Shown piece by piece: positions 17,885 to 26,683 of a DNA stretch of 64,000 bases (within the stretch, counting starts at the first letter, position 1; each line of letters begins with the position of its first letter). The translations under genes were made by a program, and so were the position numbers. The notes under the pieces are model-generated. The model made no database searches. It was not told where the DNA came from and worked only from the letters and a program-made list of their open reading frames with translations. Source of the stretch: JASHPR01 sp963833885 (GTDB lineage: Bacteria > Actinomycetota > Actinomycetes > Streptosporangiales > Streptosporangiaceae); the NCBI GenBank assembly GCA_963833885.1, contig CAWHZU010000033.1, positions 124,001-188,000 on the forward strand, given 5' to 3'.

Positions 17885-17933
17885 GTTCAATGGAGGGGTA
17901 GTTGCGTATCGTGGCGGTGTGGGAGAGGAGCCG

Positions 17934-19193
17934 TTGGCACAGGCGTCCACCACGCACGCCCCGGCCCAGCCCGCTCCGACGGCGCAGATCGGCTGGTCGG
18001 TTCTGCTTGGGCCGATCTCGCCGCGGACCTGGCGCGCGCTCGTCAGCGTGTTGGTCTCGCTGATTACCGGCTCGCTGTTCTTCGTCATCCTGTCGTGCGC
18101 GCTGCTGCTCGCCGGCTCGGTCTCCTGGATCGTCGGGCTCGGGATGCTCGCCTTGTCGTCCACGCTCCGGCTCGCAGCCAGAATGGCCCGCGTGGACCGC
18201 TGGCGGATCAAGCGCGTGAACGGCGTGCGCATCGAGCTGGCGTCGCCGCCCGAGCCGGCATCGGACCTGTCGTTCCTGCAGCGCCAGAAGGCGTGGTCAC
18301 AGTCGCCCGCGGTGCGGCGGCGCGTCGCCTACCAGTTCGCGCGGCTCCCGGTCAGCGCCGCGTCGCTGTCCGCCGTGGGCCTCGTCTGGTACGGGATGAT
18401 CACCGGACTGGGCGCCAGTGCGCCCGCGTTGGGCCAGGGTTTCGGCCGGGTGCTGGTCGGCCTCGTCTGCCTGTTCGCGTGGCCGCTGCTGGCCCGGCTG
18501 GGCTCGGCGGTCGACGTGTCCCTTGCCAGGGCCCTGCTCGGGCCGAGCCGCAGCGGCCAGCTCTCCCAAGAGGTTCAGCGGCTCGGCGAGGCGCGCACGC
18601 TGGCCGTCGAGTCGGCGGAGAGCGAGCGGCGGCGTATCGAGCGTGACCTGCACGACGGGCTGCAGCCCAAGCTGGTGTCGCTGGCCCTGGAGCTCGGCCT
18701 GGCCAAGGCCAGGTTCGAGCGCGATCCAGCGTCGGCGCTGTCCCTCCTCAACCAGGCACACGAGGAGGCCAAGACGGTGATCGGGGACCTGCGCGGCCTG
18801 GTACGGGGGATCCACCCGTCAGTGCTGGATGAGCGTGGCCTGGACGCGGCGTTCTCCGCCCTGGTCGCGAACTGCTCCGTGCCGGTCCGGGTCGAGGTCA
18901 GCCTGGGCCAGCGCCCGGATAAGGCGGTGGAGGCCGTCGCCTACTTCGTGGTCGCCGAGGCGATCACCAACATCACGAAGCACTCCGACGCGTCCCATGC
19001 CTCGGTGATGATCACCGAGGGCGCCGGGCTGCTGCGGGTCCTCGTGGAGGACAACGGCAGCGGCGGGGCGCAGGTGGAGCCTGACGGCGGCCTGGCCGGC
19101 CTGGCCGCCAGGGTCACAGCTATAGACGGGACGTTCGCCGTGCACTCACCAAAGGGCGGGCCCACCATGGTCGAGGCCGTCATCCCCGTCTGA
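17934..19193 (+). CDS. Sensor histidine kinase, HisKA_3 type (NarX/LiaS-like)
   Basis: About 419 aa from TTG 17934, which has GAGAGGAG just upstream; GTG 17919 is an alternative that adds five residues. Two pairs of membrane segments lie near residues 30-75 and 145-190, with no large extracellular domain, as in intramembrane-sensing kinases. The dimerisation/phosphoacceptor motif is ERRRIERDLHDGLQPKL (His in DLHDG) and the ATPase domain shows EAITNITKHSDAS and LRVLVEDNGSGG. No response regulator is adjacent; the nearest is the NarL-type gene at 26684. The next gene, a Ser/Thr kinase, follows after 19 bases and is probably cotranscribed. Confidence 0.9.
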   Translation: MAQASTTHAPAQPAPTAQIGWSVLLGPISPRTWRALVSVLVSLITGSLFFVILSCALLLAGSVSWIVGLGMLALSSTLRLAARMARVDRWRIKRVNGVRIELASPPEPASDLSFLQRQKAWSQSPAVRRRVAYQFARLPVSAASLSAVGLVWYGMITGLGASAPALGQGFGRVLVGLVCLFAWPLLARLGSAVDVSLARALLGPSRSGQLSQEVQRLGEARTLAVESAESERRRIERDLHDGLQPKLVSLALELGLAKARFERDPASALSLLNQAHEEAKTVIGDLRGLVRGIHPSVLDERGLDAAFSALVANCSVPVRVEVSLGQRPDKAVEAVAYFVVAEAITNITKHSDASHASVMITEGAGLLRVLVEDNGSGGAQVEPDGGLAGLAARVTAIDGTFAVHSPKGGPTMVEAVIPV

Positions 19194-19212
19194 TCGCCGT
19201 TTGGGAGCATGG

Positions 19213-20850
19213 ATGGAACCGCTTTCCGCGAACGATCCGCGCAGGGTCGGTGAGTTCCAGATGCGCGCCCGGCTGGGTGTCGGCGGCATGGGCCGGGTGT
19301 ACCTCGGCTTCTCCCCGGCCGGGCGGGCGGTCGCGGTGAAGGTCGTCCATCCCGAGCTGGCCGGGGACCAGCACTTCATCGGCAGGTTCCGGCAGGAGGT
19401 AGCCGCTGCACGTGCAGTCAGCGGCATCTACACCGCGCCCGTGGTGACCGCCGGCCTGGACGACGACCCACCCTGGCTGGCCACCGTGTTCATACCCGGG
19501 CCATCGCTGGCCACGGTCATCTCCTCCCGCGGCCGGCTTCCCGAGGCGGCGGCGTGGCGGCTCGCCGCCGGTCTGGCCGAGGCGCTGCAGGCCGTGCACG
19601 CCTGCGGCCTGGTCCACCGGGACCTCAAACCAGCCAACGTGTTGCTCGCGCCGGACGGGCCGCACGTGATCGACTTCGGCATCTCCCGCGCGCTCGACGG
19701 CACCACGCTGACTGCCAAAGGCATGGTGGTCGGCACGCCCGGGTTCATGTCGCCCGAGCAGGCCGGCGGAGCGCAGGTAGGGCCGGCCAGTGACGTGTTC
19801 TCGCTCGGTTGCGTGCTGGCCTACGCAGCGGCGGGCATCCAGCCGTTCGGCGAGGGGAGCGCGCCGGCGGTCCTGTACCGGGTGGTCAGCGGCCAGCCCA
19901 ACCTGGCCGATATTCCGTCCGGGTTGAGGGAAATCGTCGCCGCCTGCCTCGCTAAGAATCCAGCTGACCGTCCGGCGTTGGACGCCCTGGCCTCCATGAT
20001 CTCTCGCGACGGGCCTGCTGTCGCGGCGTCGCCCACGTCGTTCTGGCCCGGTCCGCTGGCCGAGGCCATCCGCCAGTACCAGGCAGAGTCCGGATATGAG
20101 ATGAGCTTTGCGATGGCGACGCACGCCACGACCGCGCTCCAGTCCAGACCCCGGGAGGCCGCAAACGTGGCGGCTTCCCAGGCGGTCGCGCAGGCCGCGT
20201 ACCAGGCAGCGACCCGGGCCCCGGCCGCCGGCAGGCCGCAGGCTCCGGGCGGCCCTGTGTGGATGCCGCAGGCTCCGGGCGGCGCGCCGTGGATGCCGCG
20301 GCCCGCCACGGCGGCCTGGAATCAGGCGCCCCCCGCAGCCGCCTGGCCGCAGGGGCCGGCGGCACCGTACCAGCCCGCGCCAGGATGGTCTGTGCCACCC
20401 GCCTCGGCGCGGCCCCGCATCCCGGGATCGGTCCTCACCGCGGTCAGGCTGATGTACGCCGGGGCGGCCGTCAGCCTGGTGAACGTCATCGTCAACCTCA
20501 CGGCGATCAACCAGATAAAGACCGCCTTCGAGACCCAGCATCCGCTCGCCCAGAACGCAGCTCAGGGGGTTGCGGCGCTGGCGGCCGCCGCGGTGGTCAT
20601 CACCGGCGCGGTAGGCATCGGGCTGTGGCTCAAACTGGCCTCGGCCAGCCGGAAGGGACGGAGCTGGGCCCGGACGGCCGGGACGATTCTGTTCGGGCTG
20701 GACACCATCGGGCTGCTGGGCACCCTCGGCAGGACGGGCATCCCCGTGGCCAAGACGTTCGGCGTGCTGATATGGCTGATCGGGTTTATAGCCGTGATCG
20801 AACTGTGGCGGCGGCAATCTAGCGACTACTTCGACTCACGCCGCCGCTGA
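19213..20850 (+). CDS. Ser/Thr protein kinase with C-terminal membrane domain
   Basis: A 545-aa Hanks-type kinase; ATG 19213 is preferred, with TTG 19201 as alternative. The kinase domain covers about residues 15-265: glycine loop LGVGGMGRVYLG, AVKVV Lys, catalytic HRDLKPAN, DFG in VIDFGIS and the APE-like SPEQ. A linker rich in Ala, Pro, Gly and Trp (repeats of QAPGGxPWMP) leads to three or four membrane segments in the last 130 residues. No PASTA repeats. It sits directly behind a histidine kinase and runs head-on into the CHAT protease gene with only 17 bases between stops, so it may act on the neighbouring protease/sigma operon. Confidence 0.93.
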   Translation: MEPLSANDPRRVGEFQMRARLGVGGMGRVYLGFSPAGRAVAVKVVHPELAGDQHFIGRFRQEVAAARAVSGIYTAPVVTAGLDDDPPWLATVFIPGPSLATVISSRGRLPEAAAWRLAAGLAEALQAVHACGLVHRDLKPANVLLAPDGPHVIDFGISRALDGTTLTAKGMVVGTPGFMSPEQAGGAQVGPASDVFSLGCVLAYAAAGIQPFGEGSAPAVLYRVVSGQPNLADIPSGLREIVAACLAKNPADRPALDALASMISRDGPAVAASPTSFWPGPLAEAIRQYQAESGYEMSFAMATHATTALQSRPREAANVAASQAVAQAAYQAATRAPAAGRPQAPGGPVWMPQAPGGAPWMPRPATAAWNQAPPAAAWPQGPAAPYQPAPGWSVPPASARPRIPGSVLTAVRLMYAGAAVSLVNVIVNLTAINQIKTAFETQHPLAQNAAQGVAALAAAAVVITGAVGIGLWLKLASASRKGRSWARTAGTILFGLDTIGLLGTLGRTGIPVAKTFGVLIWLIGFIAVIELWRRQSSDYFDSRRR

Positions 20851-20868
20851 GCGGCTACAGGCGGCGGC
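20840..20868. terminator. Inverted repeat at convergent stops of the kinase and CHAT genes
   Basis: GCCGCCGC at 20840-20847 pairs perfectly with GCGGCGGC at 20861-20868 across 13 bases. The arms overlap the end of the kinase gene and the first base of the CHAT stop codon. It is the only visible barrier between the two opposing transcripts. Confidence 0.5.
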
Positions 20869-23471
20869 TAGCCGCCTCCGAAGCATACGAACGGGCTGAA
20901 CTCCTCCGTCAGGCAAGCCTGGGCGAGCGCCTCGGCGGGAGGGTGCCCGGCTGCGAGCAGCCGGTGATAGGCGGTCATTGCGCCAACGGCGGTGTCGTCG
21001 GCCACCCGGGTGAAGCTTGAAATCACCGTGGTGGTCCCGACGTAGAGCAGAGCGGCCGTGAAGCCGAGGATCTCCTCTCCCGGGCGTACGACCGTCCGGC
21101 CCACATCGCAGGACGACAGGACCACGTGCCGGGGAGCGGCCGCGAGCTGCTGGATGTCGTAGGCCATGAGCGGACCGTCGGCCAAGTCGAGCCTGGAGAA
21201 CAGGACGTTCTCGCGATCGTGATGCCCGTGCGCGGCCAGATGGGCGAGCGGCGCGCCGTCCAGGGCGCGCAAGGTCCCGTTCACGGTGGCCGTCTCCCCG
21301 AGCAGCACATGGCAGCCCGGATAGACCTTCGCTATCCCGGTGACCTCCGCGGCCGCATAGGTCAGATCTGGCCCGGCGACCAGGACCGCCGGCGGTCCCG
21401 GCGGCTTCGCAATCTCGTCCAGCCCGCGACGCCGGGCGGTCAGCCATGACGACGCGGACGGGCACACCGTGACCGGGCGCCCGTGCATGTCGGGCAGCAC
21501 GCTCCAGGGGATGCTCGCCAGCGGGCCGGCCGGGACCACCACGACGCCGTCATCGCCGATGGAAGATCGCAATGGCGCGATGATCTCGGCTGTGAGCACC
21601 TCCGTCTGATGCCGGACCGACTCCCGGATCACGGCCTCCAGCCGGGCGGGCAGCCGCCGCCCGGCCAGCGCGTCAAGATCGACGTTAAGACGCCTGGCGG
21701 CCTCGGCCGCCACCTCGAAGTCGCCGAGCTGGACAAGGCGTACGGACCCGCGCCGCACCACCACCGCGAGCGTCACGCCCTGCCGGGCCAGGATGCCGAC
21801 CAGGCACTGCCCGCTGTCTTCGAGGGCGGCGACCACCTCGCCGACGCTAGCCTGCACGGTCGTCTCACCCTGGCCACTGGCCAGCCAGCCGTGCTCCCTA
21901 ATCTTGCGCTGCAGCTCGGCGTGCCTCGCGACCATGGCCGGATCCCGGCCGCCTCGCAGCTCGGCATGACGGATGAGGTAGCCAAGCTGACGCAGCTCGG
22001 CCAGGACGGCCGCAGCCTGCGGGTCTGCCGGCGGGCGCACCGGCCTGACCCGAAACGCCTGCGCGCGGGAGCGTTCGAGCCACGCGAATACCAGCGGGGC
22101 CGACCCCCGGTCCAGAGCCAGCCGCAACCCCGCGGCGGCAAGATCCGCGCCGAGCGCGGCGGAGCCGGTTTGCAGGTCAACGCTGCCGAGCCGGCCACGC
22201 CGGGCGTCCACCAGCGCCAGGCCCGCGCGGAGCTCGGCTAGTGCCGTTCCGGTGTGCCCCTCCACCTCCGCCAGCTCAGCCCGGGCCAGTCTGCGCAGCA
22301 GCGCCACGGCGAGCGGTACCTCTGTGCCGCGGCGTCGAACGACCGCGATGCGCCGCCTCGCCTCGTCCGCGCGCCCGGCCGCGAGCAGCGCCCGGGCCGC
22401 GAGCAGCTCCGCCAGGTCCGCGTCGACGGCCAGCCCGCATCCGCGCAGCCGCTTGGCAAGGGGAAGCGCCTCGGCCGGGATGGATGCCCGTCGTCCTGCT
22501 GATCCGAATCGTGCCCGCAGCCCGGTAAGTTCCGCGAGGCAGCAGCACGCGTCGTTGGCCTGCCTGCGGAAGCGGCGCCCGGCGGCGGCCGCCCACCGCT
22601 TCGCGTCGGCCTGCTCTCCGGCGGCCAGGGCGGCCTCCGATCGGGCCAGCTCCGCCTCGGCGAGATCATAATCAAGCCGCTGCCGGCGGAACGAGCCCAT
22701 CGCGCCGTCAAGCTCGCGGGCCGCGTCGTCGGCGAGACCGACCGCAAGCAGCGCGCGGGCCTTGTCCATCGCGACCACGGGAAGGTTGCCGGGCGCGCTC
22801 TGCCGGTACGCGTCGGCGGCTTCGCTGAACAGCTGAAGCGCGGCCGGGACATCTCCGGCCAGCAGGTCGCAGTAGCCCAGGTTATGCACCGCCTTGGCCG
22901 CGATCAGGTCGTGGCCATGATCCACCGCGACACGGCGACACCAGGCCAGATCCGCGCGGGCCCGCCGTACATGGCCGACGTTGAGGTGCGCGTAGCTGCG
23001 ATTCAGCAGCGCGGTGGCCAGGTTCGCGGTCTCCGCCGGCATCCCCTCTAGCAGGGCTACCGCTTCGTCAAGCGCCCGCAGGGCGGCCTCCACCCGCCAG
23101 GTCCGCATGAACATGAGGCCCCGCTGGAGCAGCAGCACACCTCGCTCATCCGCCGAAGCCAGGATCCCCGCCCGGTCCAGAAGGCGCAGTCCGTACTCGG
23201 TACGGCCCTGCTTGGACTCCCATCCCGCCAGGATCCCCAGCAGCCGGGCGGCGAGTGCGTGGTGCGCCTCGTGCAGCTGAACCCCGTCGGGCTGAGTCCC
23301 GTCCTCCGCCCAGCCCAGGTGCCGCAGCCCGGCGCGGGCGTGGCGGGCGCCGACGGCGGGACGGCCGGCGTTGCCCTCGCGCAGGCCACGCTGACGCGCC
23401 TCCTGAGCTCGGCTCTCGGCACGGGCGAGCCAGCGGTCGGAGCGTTCGGAGGGCCACTGCGTGCGGGGCAT
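20868..23471 (-). CDS. TPR-CHAT domain protein, caspase-like cysteine protease
   Basis: An 867-aa soluble protein. Residues 1 to about 430 are helical repeats of TPR type (ALLNRSYAHLNVGHVRRARAD, AKAVHNLGYCDLLAGDVPAA). Residues from about 590 form a CHAT domain: VVVPAGPLASIPWSVLPD, then the caspase dyad His748 in AHLAAHGHH and Cys788 in VVLSSCDVGR, followed by GEEILGFTAALLYVGTTTVISS. Both catalytic residues are intact, so it should be an active peptidase. It is the last gene of a tight operon (subtilase, sigma factor, small protein, this gene; 17-base gap upstream). CHAT proteases are known in bacterial conflict and programmed-death systems; the role here is inferred. Confidence 0.93.
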   Translation of the reverse strand: MPRTQWPSERSDRWLARAESRAQEARQRGLREGNAGRPAVGARHARAGLRHLGWAEDGTQPDGVQLHEAHHALAARLLGILAGWESKQGRTEYGLRLLDRAGILASADERGVLLLQRGLMFMRTWRVEAALRALDEAVALLEGMPAETANLATALLNRSYAHLNVGHVRRARADLAWCRRVAVDHGHDLIAAKAVHNLGYCDLLAGDVPAALQLFSEAADAYRQSAPGNLPVVAMDKARALLAVGLADDAARELDGAMGSFRRQRLDYDLAEAELARSEAALAAGEQADAKRWAAAAGRRFRRQANDACCCLAELTGLRARFGSAGRRASIPAEALPLAKRLRGCGLAVDADLAELLAARALLAAGRADEARRRIAVVRRRGTEVPLAVALLRRLARAELAEVEGHTGTALAELRAGLALVDARRGRLGSVDLQTGSAALGADLAAAGLRLALDRGSAPLVFAWLERSRAQAFRVRPVRPPADPQAAAVLAELRQLGYLIRHAELRGGRDPAMVARHAELQRKIREHGWLASGQGETTVQASVGEVVAALEDSGQCLVGILARQGVTLAVVVRRGSVRLVQLGDFEVAAEAARRLNVDLDALAGRRLPARLEAVIRESVRHQTEVLTAEIIAPLRSSIGDDGVVVVPAGPLASIPWSVLPDMHGRPVTVCPSASSWLTARRRGLDEIAKPPGPPAVLVAGPDLTYAAAEVTGIAKVYPGCHVLLGETATVNGTLRALDGAPLAHLAAHGHHDRENVLFSRLDLADGPLMAYDIQQLAAAPRHVVLSSCDVGRTVVRPGEEILGFTAALLYVGTTTVISSFTRVADDTAVGAMTAYHRLLAAGHPPAEALAQACLTEEFSPFVCFGGG

Positions 23472-23488
23472 CCGGCGGCTGCCTCCCG

Positions 23489-24001
23489 TCAGAGGATGAG
23501 GGCTGGGGTCACCACGGACCTCCCCGCTCCGCTCTGCTCCGATTCGGCGGACCGGACCACGAGCTGGGCCATGCCGCGGGGGACGCGGTCAAAAGCGAAG
23601 CGCCCCTGCTCGTCGCTGGCCACGGTCAGCGAGTCCGCGGCGGTCTTCATCTCGATTTCGCGCCGCTCGGGCGGCGCCAGCCAGCCATCCACGCGTGCCG
23701 TTCCATCCAGGTTCGGGTCGATCCGGATCATGATGGTCAGGCTGTCGCTGTCAAAGGTGATCGTGCGGCTCAGCTCGGCCCCGCGGACCGCGAGGGACGG
23801 CTGGCTTTCCTCCGCGGCAAGCCGGGCAACCTCGATCTCCAGACCGCGCAGCGCTAGGCAGAACCGGATCCGTTCCGGAAGATCCGCTGGCATCGGGTCG
23901 ATGGCCTGGAAGACATCGCGGATGCCGTCGAGCAACTCGAGATCGACGTCGTCCAGCGACTCGTCGGCCGGCGTAATGCCGCTTGCGTCCGAAGGTGTCA
24001 C
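23489..24001 (-). CDS. Small protein with helical N-terminus and regulatory-like beta-sandwich
   Basis: A 170-aa protein whose ATG overlaps the sigma-factor stop (ATGA, 23998-24001). Residues 20-65 are acidic and helical (DLELLDGIRDVFQAIDPMPADLPERI). Residues about 100-155 have the pattern of carboxypeptidase-regulatory/transthyretin-like domains: VDGWLAPPERREIEM, then SDEQGRFAFDRVPRGMAQLVVR. No enzyme motif, signal peptide or membrane segment. From position it could be an adaptor, a protease substrate or an anti-sigma-like partner. I do not know a named family for it. Confidence 0.75.
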   Translation of the reverse strand: MTPSDASGITPADESLDDVDLELLDGIRDVFQAIDPMPADLPERIRFCLALRGLEIEVARLAAEESQPSLAVRGAELSRTITFDSDSLTIMIRIDPNLDGTARVDGWLAPPERREIEMKTAADSLTVASDEQGRFAFDRVPRGMAQLVVRSAESEQSGAGRSVVTPALIL

Positions 24002-24603
24002 TGCGAACTCCCCTCGAGGTCACCGGCCAGCAGGGCGCGTAGCTTTGCGAGGCACCGGCCACGGGTGGGACCAATGCTCCCGGCAGGCATGCCGAGTTCG
24101 GCGGCCAGCGCCGTGTAATCCGGGCGCGGCACGAAAGCGATGATCCGCAGCAGTTCCTGGCACCTGGGGGAGAGCTGGCTGATCGCCTGCCACAAGATAC
24201 GGCGCTGATCATCGACGATGACCTGCTCCTCCGACCCCGGTCCCTGATCGGGCAGCATCGAGAACAGTTCGTTGTCCGCCGGGTGCTGCCTGCGCCCCGC
24301 GGCGCTCACCCGCCACGCTTCCCGCTTGGTGGTGATCACCAGCCAGGCGGTGAGAGCCTCCGACGTATGAATGCCGTCCAGGTGAGTGAGCAGGCGCATC
24401 CATACCGTCTGCAGCACGTCCTCCGCATCGCTGAGGTTCAGCCCGGCCGCGCGAGCGACCTGCCACAGCAGCGGGCTGAGCTCGGTCACGATCTCGCCGA
24501 GCGCGGCGTCGCTCCCTTGCCTGGCCGCGTTCACCAGACGCGCGATACGCTCGCTGCGTTCCGGCTGGCTGGCTCGCACCGTGACGGGCGTCCGATCGTC
24601 CAT
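23998..24603 (-). CDS. ECF-like sigma-70 family factor of the CHAT operon
   Basis: A 201-aa sigma factor with region 2 at about residues 20-90 (LVNAARQGSDAALGEIVTEL, LNLSDAEDVLQTVWMRLLTHLDG, TAWLVITTKREAWR) and region 4 at about 135-190 (QLSPRCQELLRIIAF, DYTALAAELGMPAGSIGPTRGRCLAKL). It starts 6 bases after the subtilase stop and overlaps the next gene by ATGA. No classical anti-sigma factor (zinc-binding or membrane) is in the operon, which is unusual and suggests control by the neighbouring proteases or the small beta-sandwich protein. Promoter targets are unknown. Confidence 0.9.
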   Translation of the reverse strand: MDDRTPVTVRASQPERSERIARLVNAARQGSDAALGEIVTELSPLLWQVARAAGLNLSDAEDVLQTVWMRLLTHLDGIHTSEALTAWLVITTKREAWRVSAAGRRQHPADNELFSMLPDQGPGSEEQVIVDDQRRILWQAISQLSPRCQELLRIIAFVPRPDYTALAAELGMPAGSIGPTRGRCLAKLRALLAGDLEGSSQ

Positions 24604-24609
24604 TACTGA

Positions 24610-26370
24610 TCAGCCCGGCCAGTCCAGGGCCGTCAGAGCGGCCAGCGCCCGTTCGGTCGCTGCAGCGGCCCCAGGGTGGTCAAGCTGCAGGCTCGCCACG
24701 CTCGCCGCCCCCTTCAGCAGCGCCGCGACGACGTGCGCGGCCACCAGCGGAGCCGAGAACGAGGTGCCGCTCCAGGCCGCGCACCCTCCGGAGTAGTCAT
24801 CAGGATCGAGCGCCTCACGCTCGCCCGGCAGCGGCACTCCGGGCGGCAGCTTGTTGCCGGGGTGCGCGCGCATCCTGAGCTCGGGACTGCGGCTGGCGTT
24901 GATGTCGGTCGGGAACGCGCTGATCACAAGGGCGCCAACGGCCCAGCAGGTTATCCAGTCGCCAGCGTCGCTGAAGACTGCCTTGGAGCCGTTCGGGTTG
25001 AGCGCGCCCACGCTGATCAGGGGCACCTGATCTGCAGGCGAGGGCCGGGCGAAGGCCGCCGGGTAGAACCTGCGGGCAGTGGAGTAGTTACCCGCCGCGG
25101 CAACCACCACGACGCCCAGGCCGCGCAGCACGTCGATCACCGTGTGCAGCCCAGAGGTGAAGGCCATCTCGCGCGGTGACTCGCTGAAGTAGCCCAGCGA
25201 CAGCGAAACCACGTCGACCTGTGCGGCAATGTCATCCGGCCTGGCCAGCACGATCCGCCTCGCAAGGTGGCGCAGCGCGCACATGAGATCGCCCTCGTAG
25301 ACGGCGCCGTCGCTGTGCATGACCCGCACGGCGAGGACGCAGGCGTCGGGCACGACCTGCCGGACGATTCCCGCCTCGAATGTGAGGTGACCTGTCTCCG
25401 AGTCGAGCTCACCAACCAGCGGGTCGTCGGAGACCGGTCCGTCCCACGGATCCCTGATCACCTGGCGCGGCCGGTCACCGTGAGAGGCCGCAAGGTCGCC
25501 TTCGACGCGGATGGCGTGCTGCAGGCCGGGATCCACCGCGACAAAGCCGTCGGCGATGGTCTCGTAGCCGCCGCCCGGCTTCGCCCGAACGTCCAGCCAC
25601 TCTTCTTGTTCGCGGGCCCCCGTATCGAGCAGCGCGAGCACGGGACGCCGGCCGTATTCGGACGCGCATTCGCTGACTGACCTGCGGGCAGGTGGCTCCA
25701 TGACCATCGCGACCGGGGCCCGCGCGTCGCCGCCGTTGAACAGGTAGGAGTCGGTGCTGCTGGGACCGGCGACGCCGTTGCCGTTGCCCGGCCCTCCGGG
25801 GATACCGCCGCCTCCGCCGTCGATCGGGCTGCCGTTGATGGCCGAGGCGCGCATCAGATGCTCCAGCTCGATCCGCTGGATGGTCGCCTTGGTGATCTCC
25901 GGATGCTCCGGAGACTCCGGACGTTTCTGCACGGCGGCCGCTGCGCGCAGTGCCTGCAGCGCCACCCACGCGTCGACCACTACGGGGACGGTGGCGTCCT
26001 CGGCAGGTACCAGGACCGCCGGGCGGGGCAGCTGCTGCAGCACCTCCATGACCTCCCCGTCGCCAGCCATGTCCTCGTCGGGCTCGGGCGGGATCAGCAT
26101 CATGTTGACGCCGCGCAGAACCCCGTTGAGGGCCGTAACCAACTGCGAGTCCTGCAGTTGGTCGCCCGGGACCAGCAGCGTCCTGAGCCGGTAGACCGTT
26201 GATTGCGGGGTCGGGTAGCCGTGCACCGCCGCGGCCTTCCCGGGGTCGAGCACCACGGCACCGTGCCGTTGCAGCAGTTCTGCCGGGAGGCTGATCAGGC
26301 CGGGTGCAGAGTCATCCTCGTCGTGCGTTGCTCCGTCGCCGTCAGGGCGCGGCTGGAAGAACCATTTCAC
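24610..26370 (-). CDS. Intracellular S8 (subtilisin-like) serine protease
   Basis: GTG 26370 is preferred (586 aa) because AGGGAG stands 6 bases before it; an in-frame start at 26448 would add 26 residues. The triad is present in this numbering: Asp249 in LALLDTGA, His328 in ETGHLTFEAG (the usual second His of HGTHVAG is Phe), oxyanion Asn428 in AAGN and Ser537 in SGTSFSAP. About 220 residues precede the protease domain, ending in a Gly/Asn-rich linker. There is no signal peptide, so it should act in the cytoplasm, unlike most actinomycete subtilases. First gene of the four-gene operon with a sigma factor and a CHAT protease. Confidence 0.92.
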   Translation of the reverse strand: MKWFFQPRPDGDGATHDEDDSAPGLISLPAELLQRHGAVVLDPGKAAAVHGYPTPQSTVYRLRTLLVPGDQLQDSQLVTALNGVLRGVNMMLIPPEPDEDMAGDGEVMEVLQQLPRPAVLVPAEDATVPVVVDAWVALQALRAAAAVQKRPESPEHPEITKATIQRIELEHLMRASAINGSPIDGGGGGIPGGPGNGNGVAGPSSTDSYLFNGGDARAPVAMVMEPPARRSVSECASEYGRRPVLALLDTGAREQEEWLDVRAKPGGGYETIADGFVAVDPGLQHAIRVEGDLAASHGDRPRQVIRDPWDGPVSDDPLVGELDSETGHLTFEAGIVRQVVPDACVLAVRVMHSDGAVYEGDLMCALRHLARRIVLARPDDIAAQVDVVSLSLGYFSESPREMAFTSGLHTVIDVLRGLGVVVVAAAGNYSTARRFYPAAFARPSPADQVPLISVGALNPNGSKAVFSDAGDWITCWAVGALVISAFPTDINASRSPELRMRAHPGNKLPPGVPLPGEREALDPDDYSGGCAAWSGTSFSAPLVAAHVVAALLKGAASVASLQLDHPGAAAATERALAALTALDWPG

Positions 26371-26683
26371 GTCTGGCTCCCTCTTGCGCGGCCCTTCATC
26401 CGGGGCCGGCACGCTCGTAAAGAGCGACGTCGCCACCCTCTGATACACGATTTGCGCAACGGCTTGATAACGAGTGTGCGATCGGTAGCTGCAGCAAGGT
26501 CACCAACCGCTGCGGTATATCCAGGGGAGCCGCCCGCCGGGATGGTGGCATGGGTGCCGGCGGCCCTGGATAGCTTCTTGCTGATGAGTGCGCGCATGGT
26601 CCAAGGCTGCGAACATGGCTGTGTGTCCTGGGTCGACGGAACGTTCAGAGTGCCAGCCCGCCGGGCGTTGAGGCGGTGATCCC
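26371..26683. other. 313-bp divergent intergenic region
   Basis: Separates the subtilase operon from the response-regulator gene and must hold both promoters. An imperfect inverted repeat starts with TCCAGGGGAGCCGCC near 26518 and closes with GGCGGCCCTGGA near 26570, forming a hairpin in the leader of the response regulator. I see no convincing -35/-10 pair and no gene. Confidence 0.5.
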
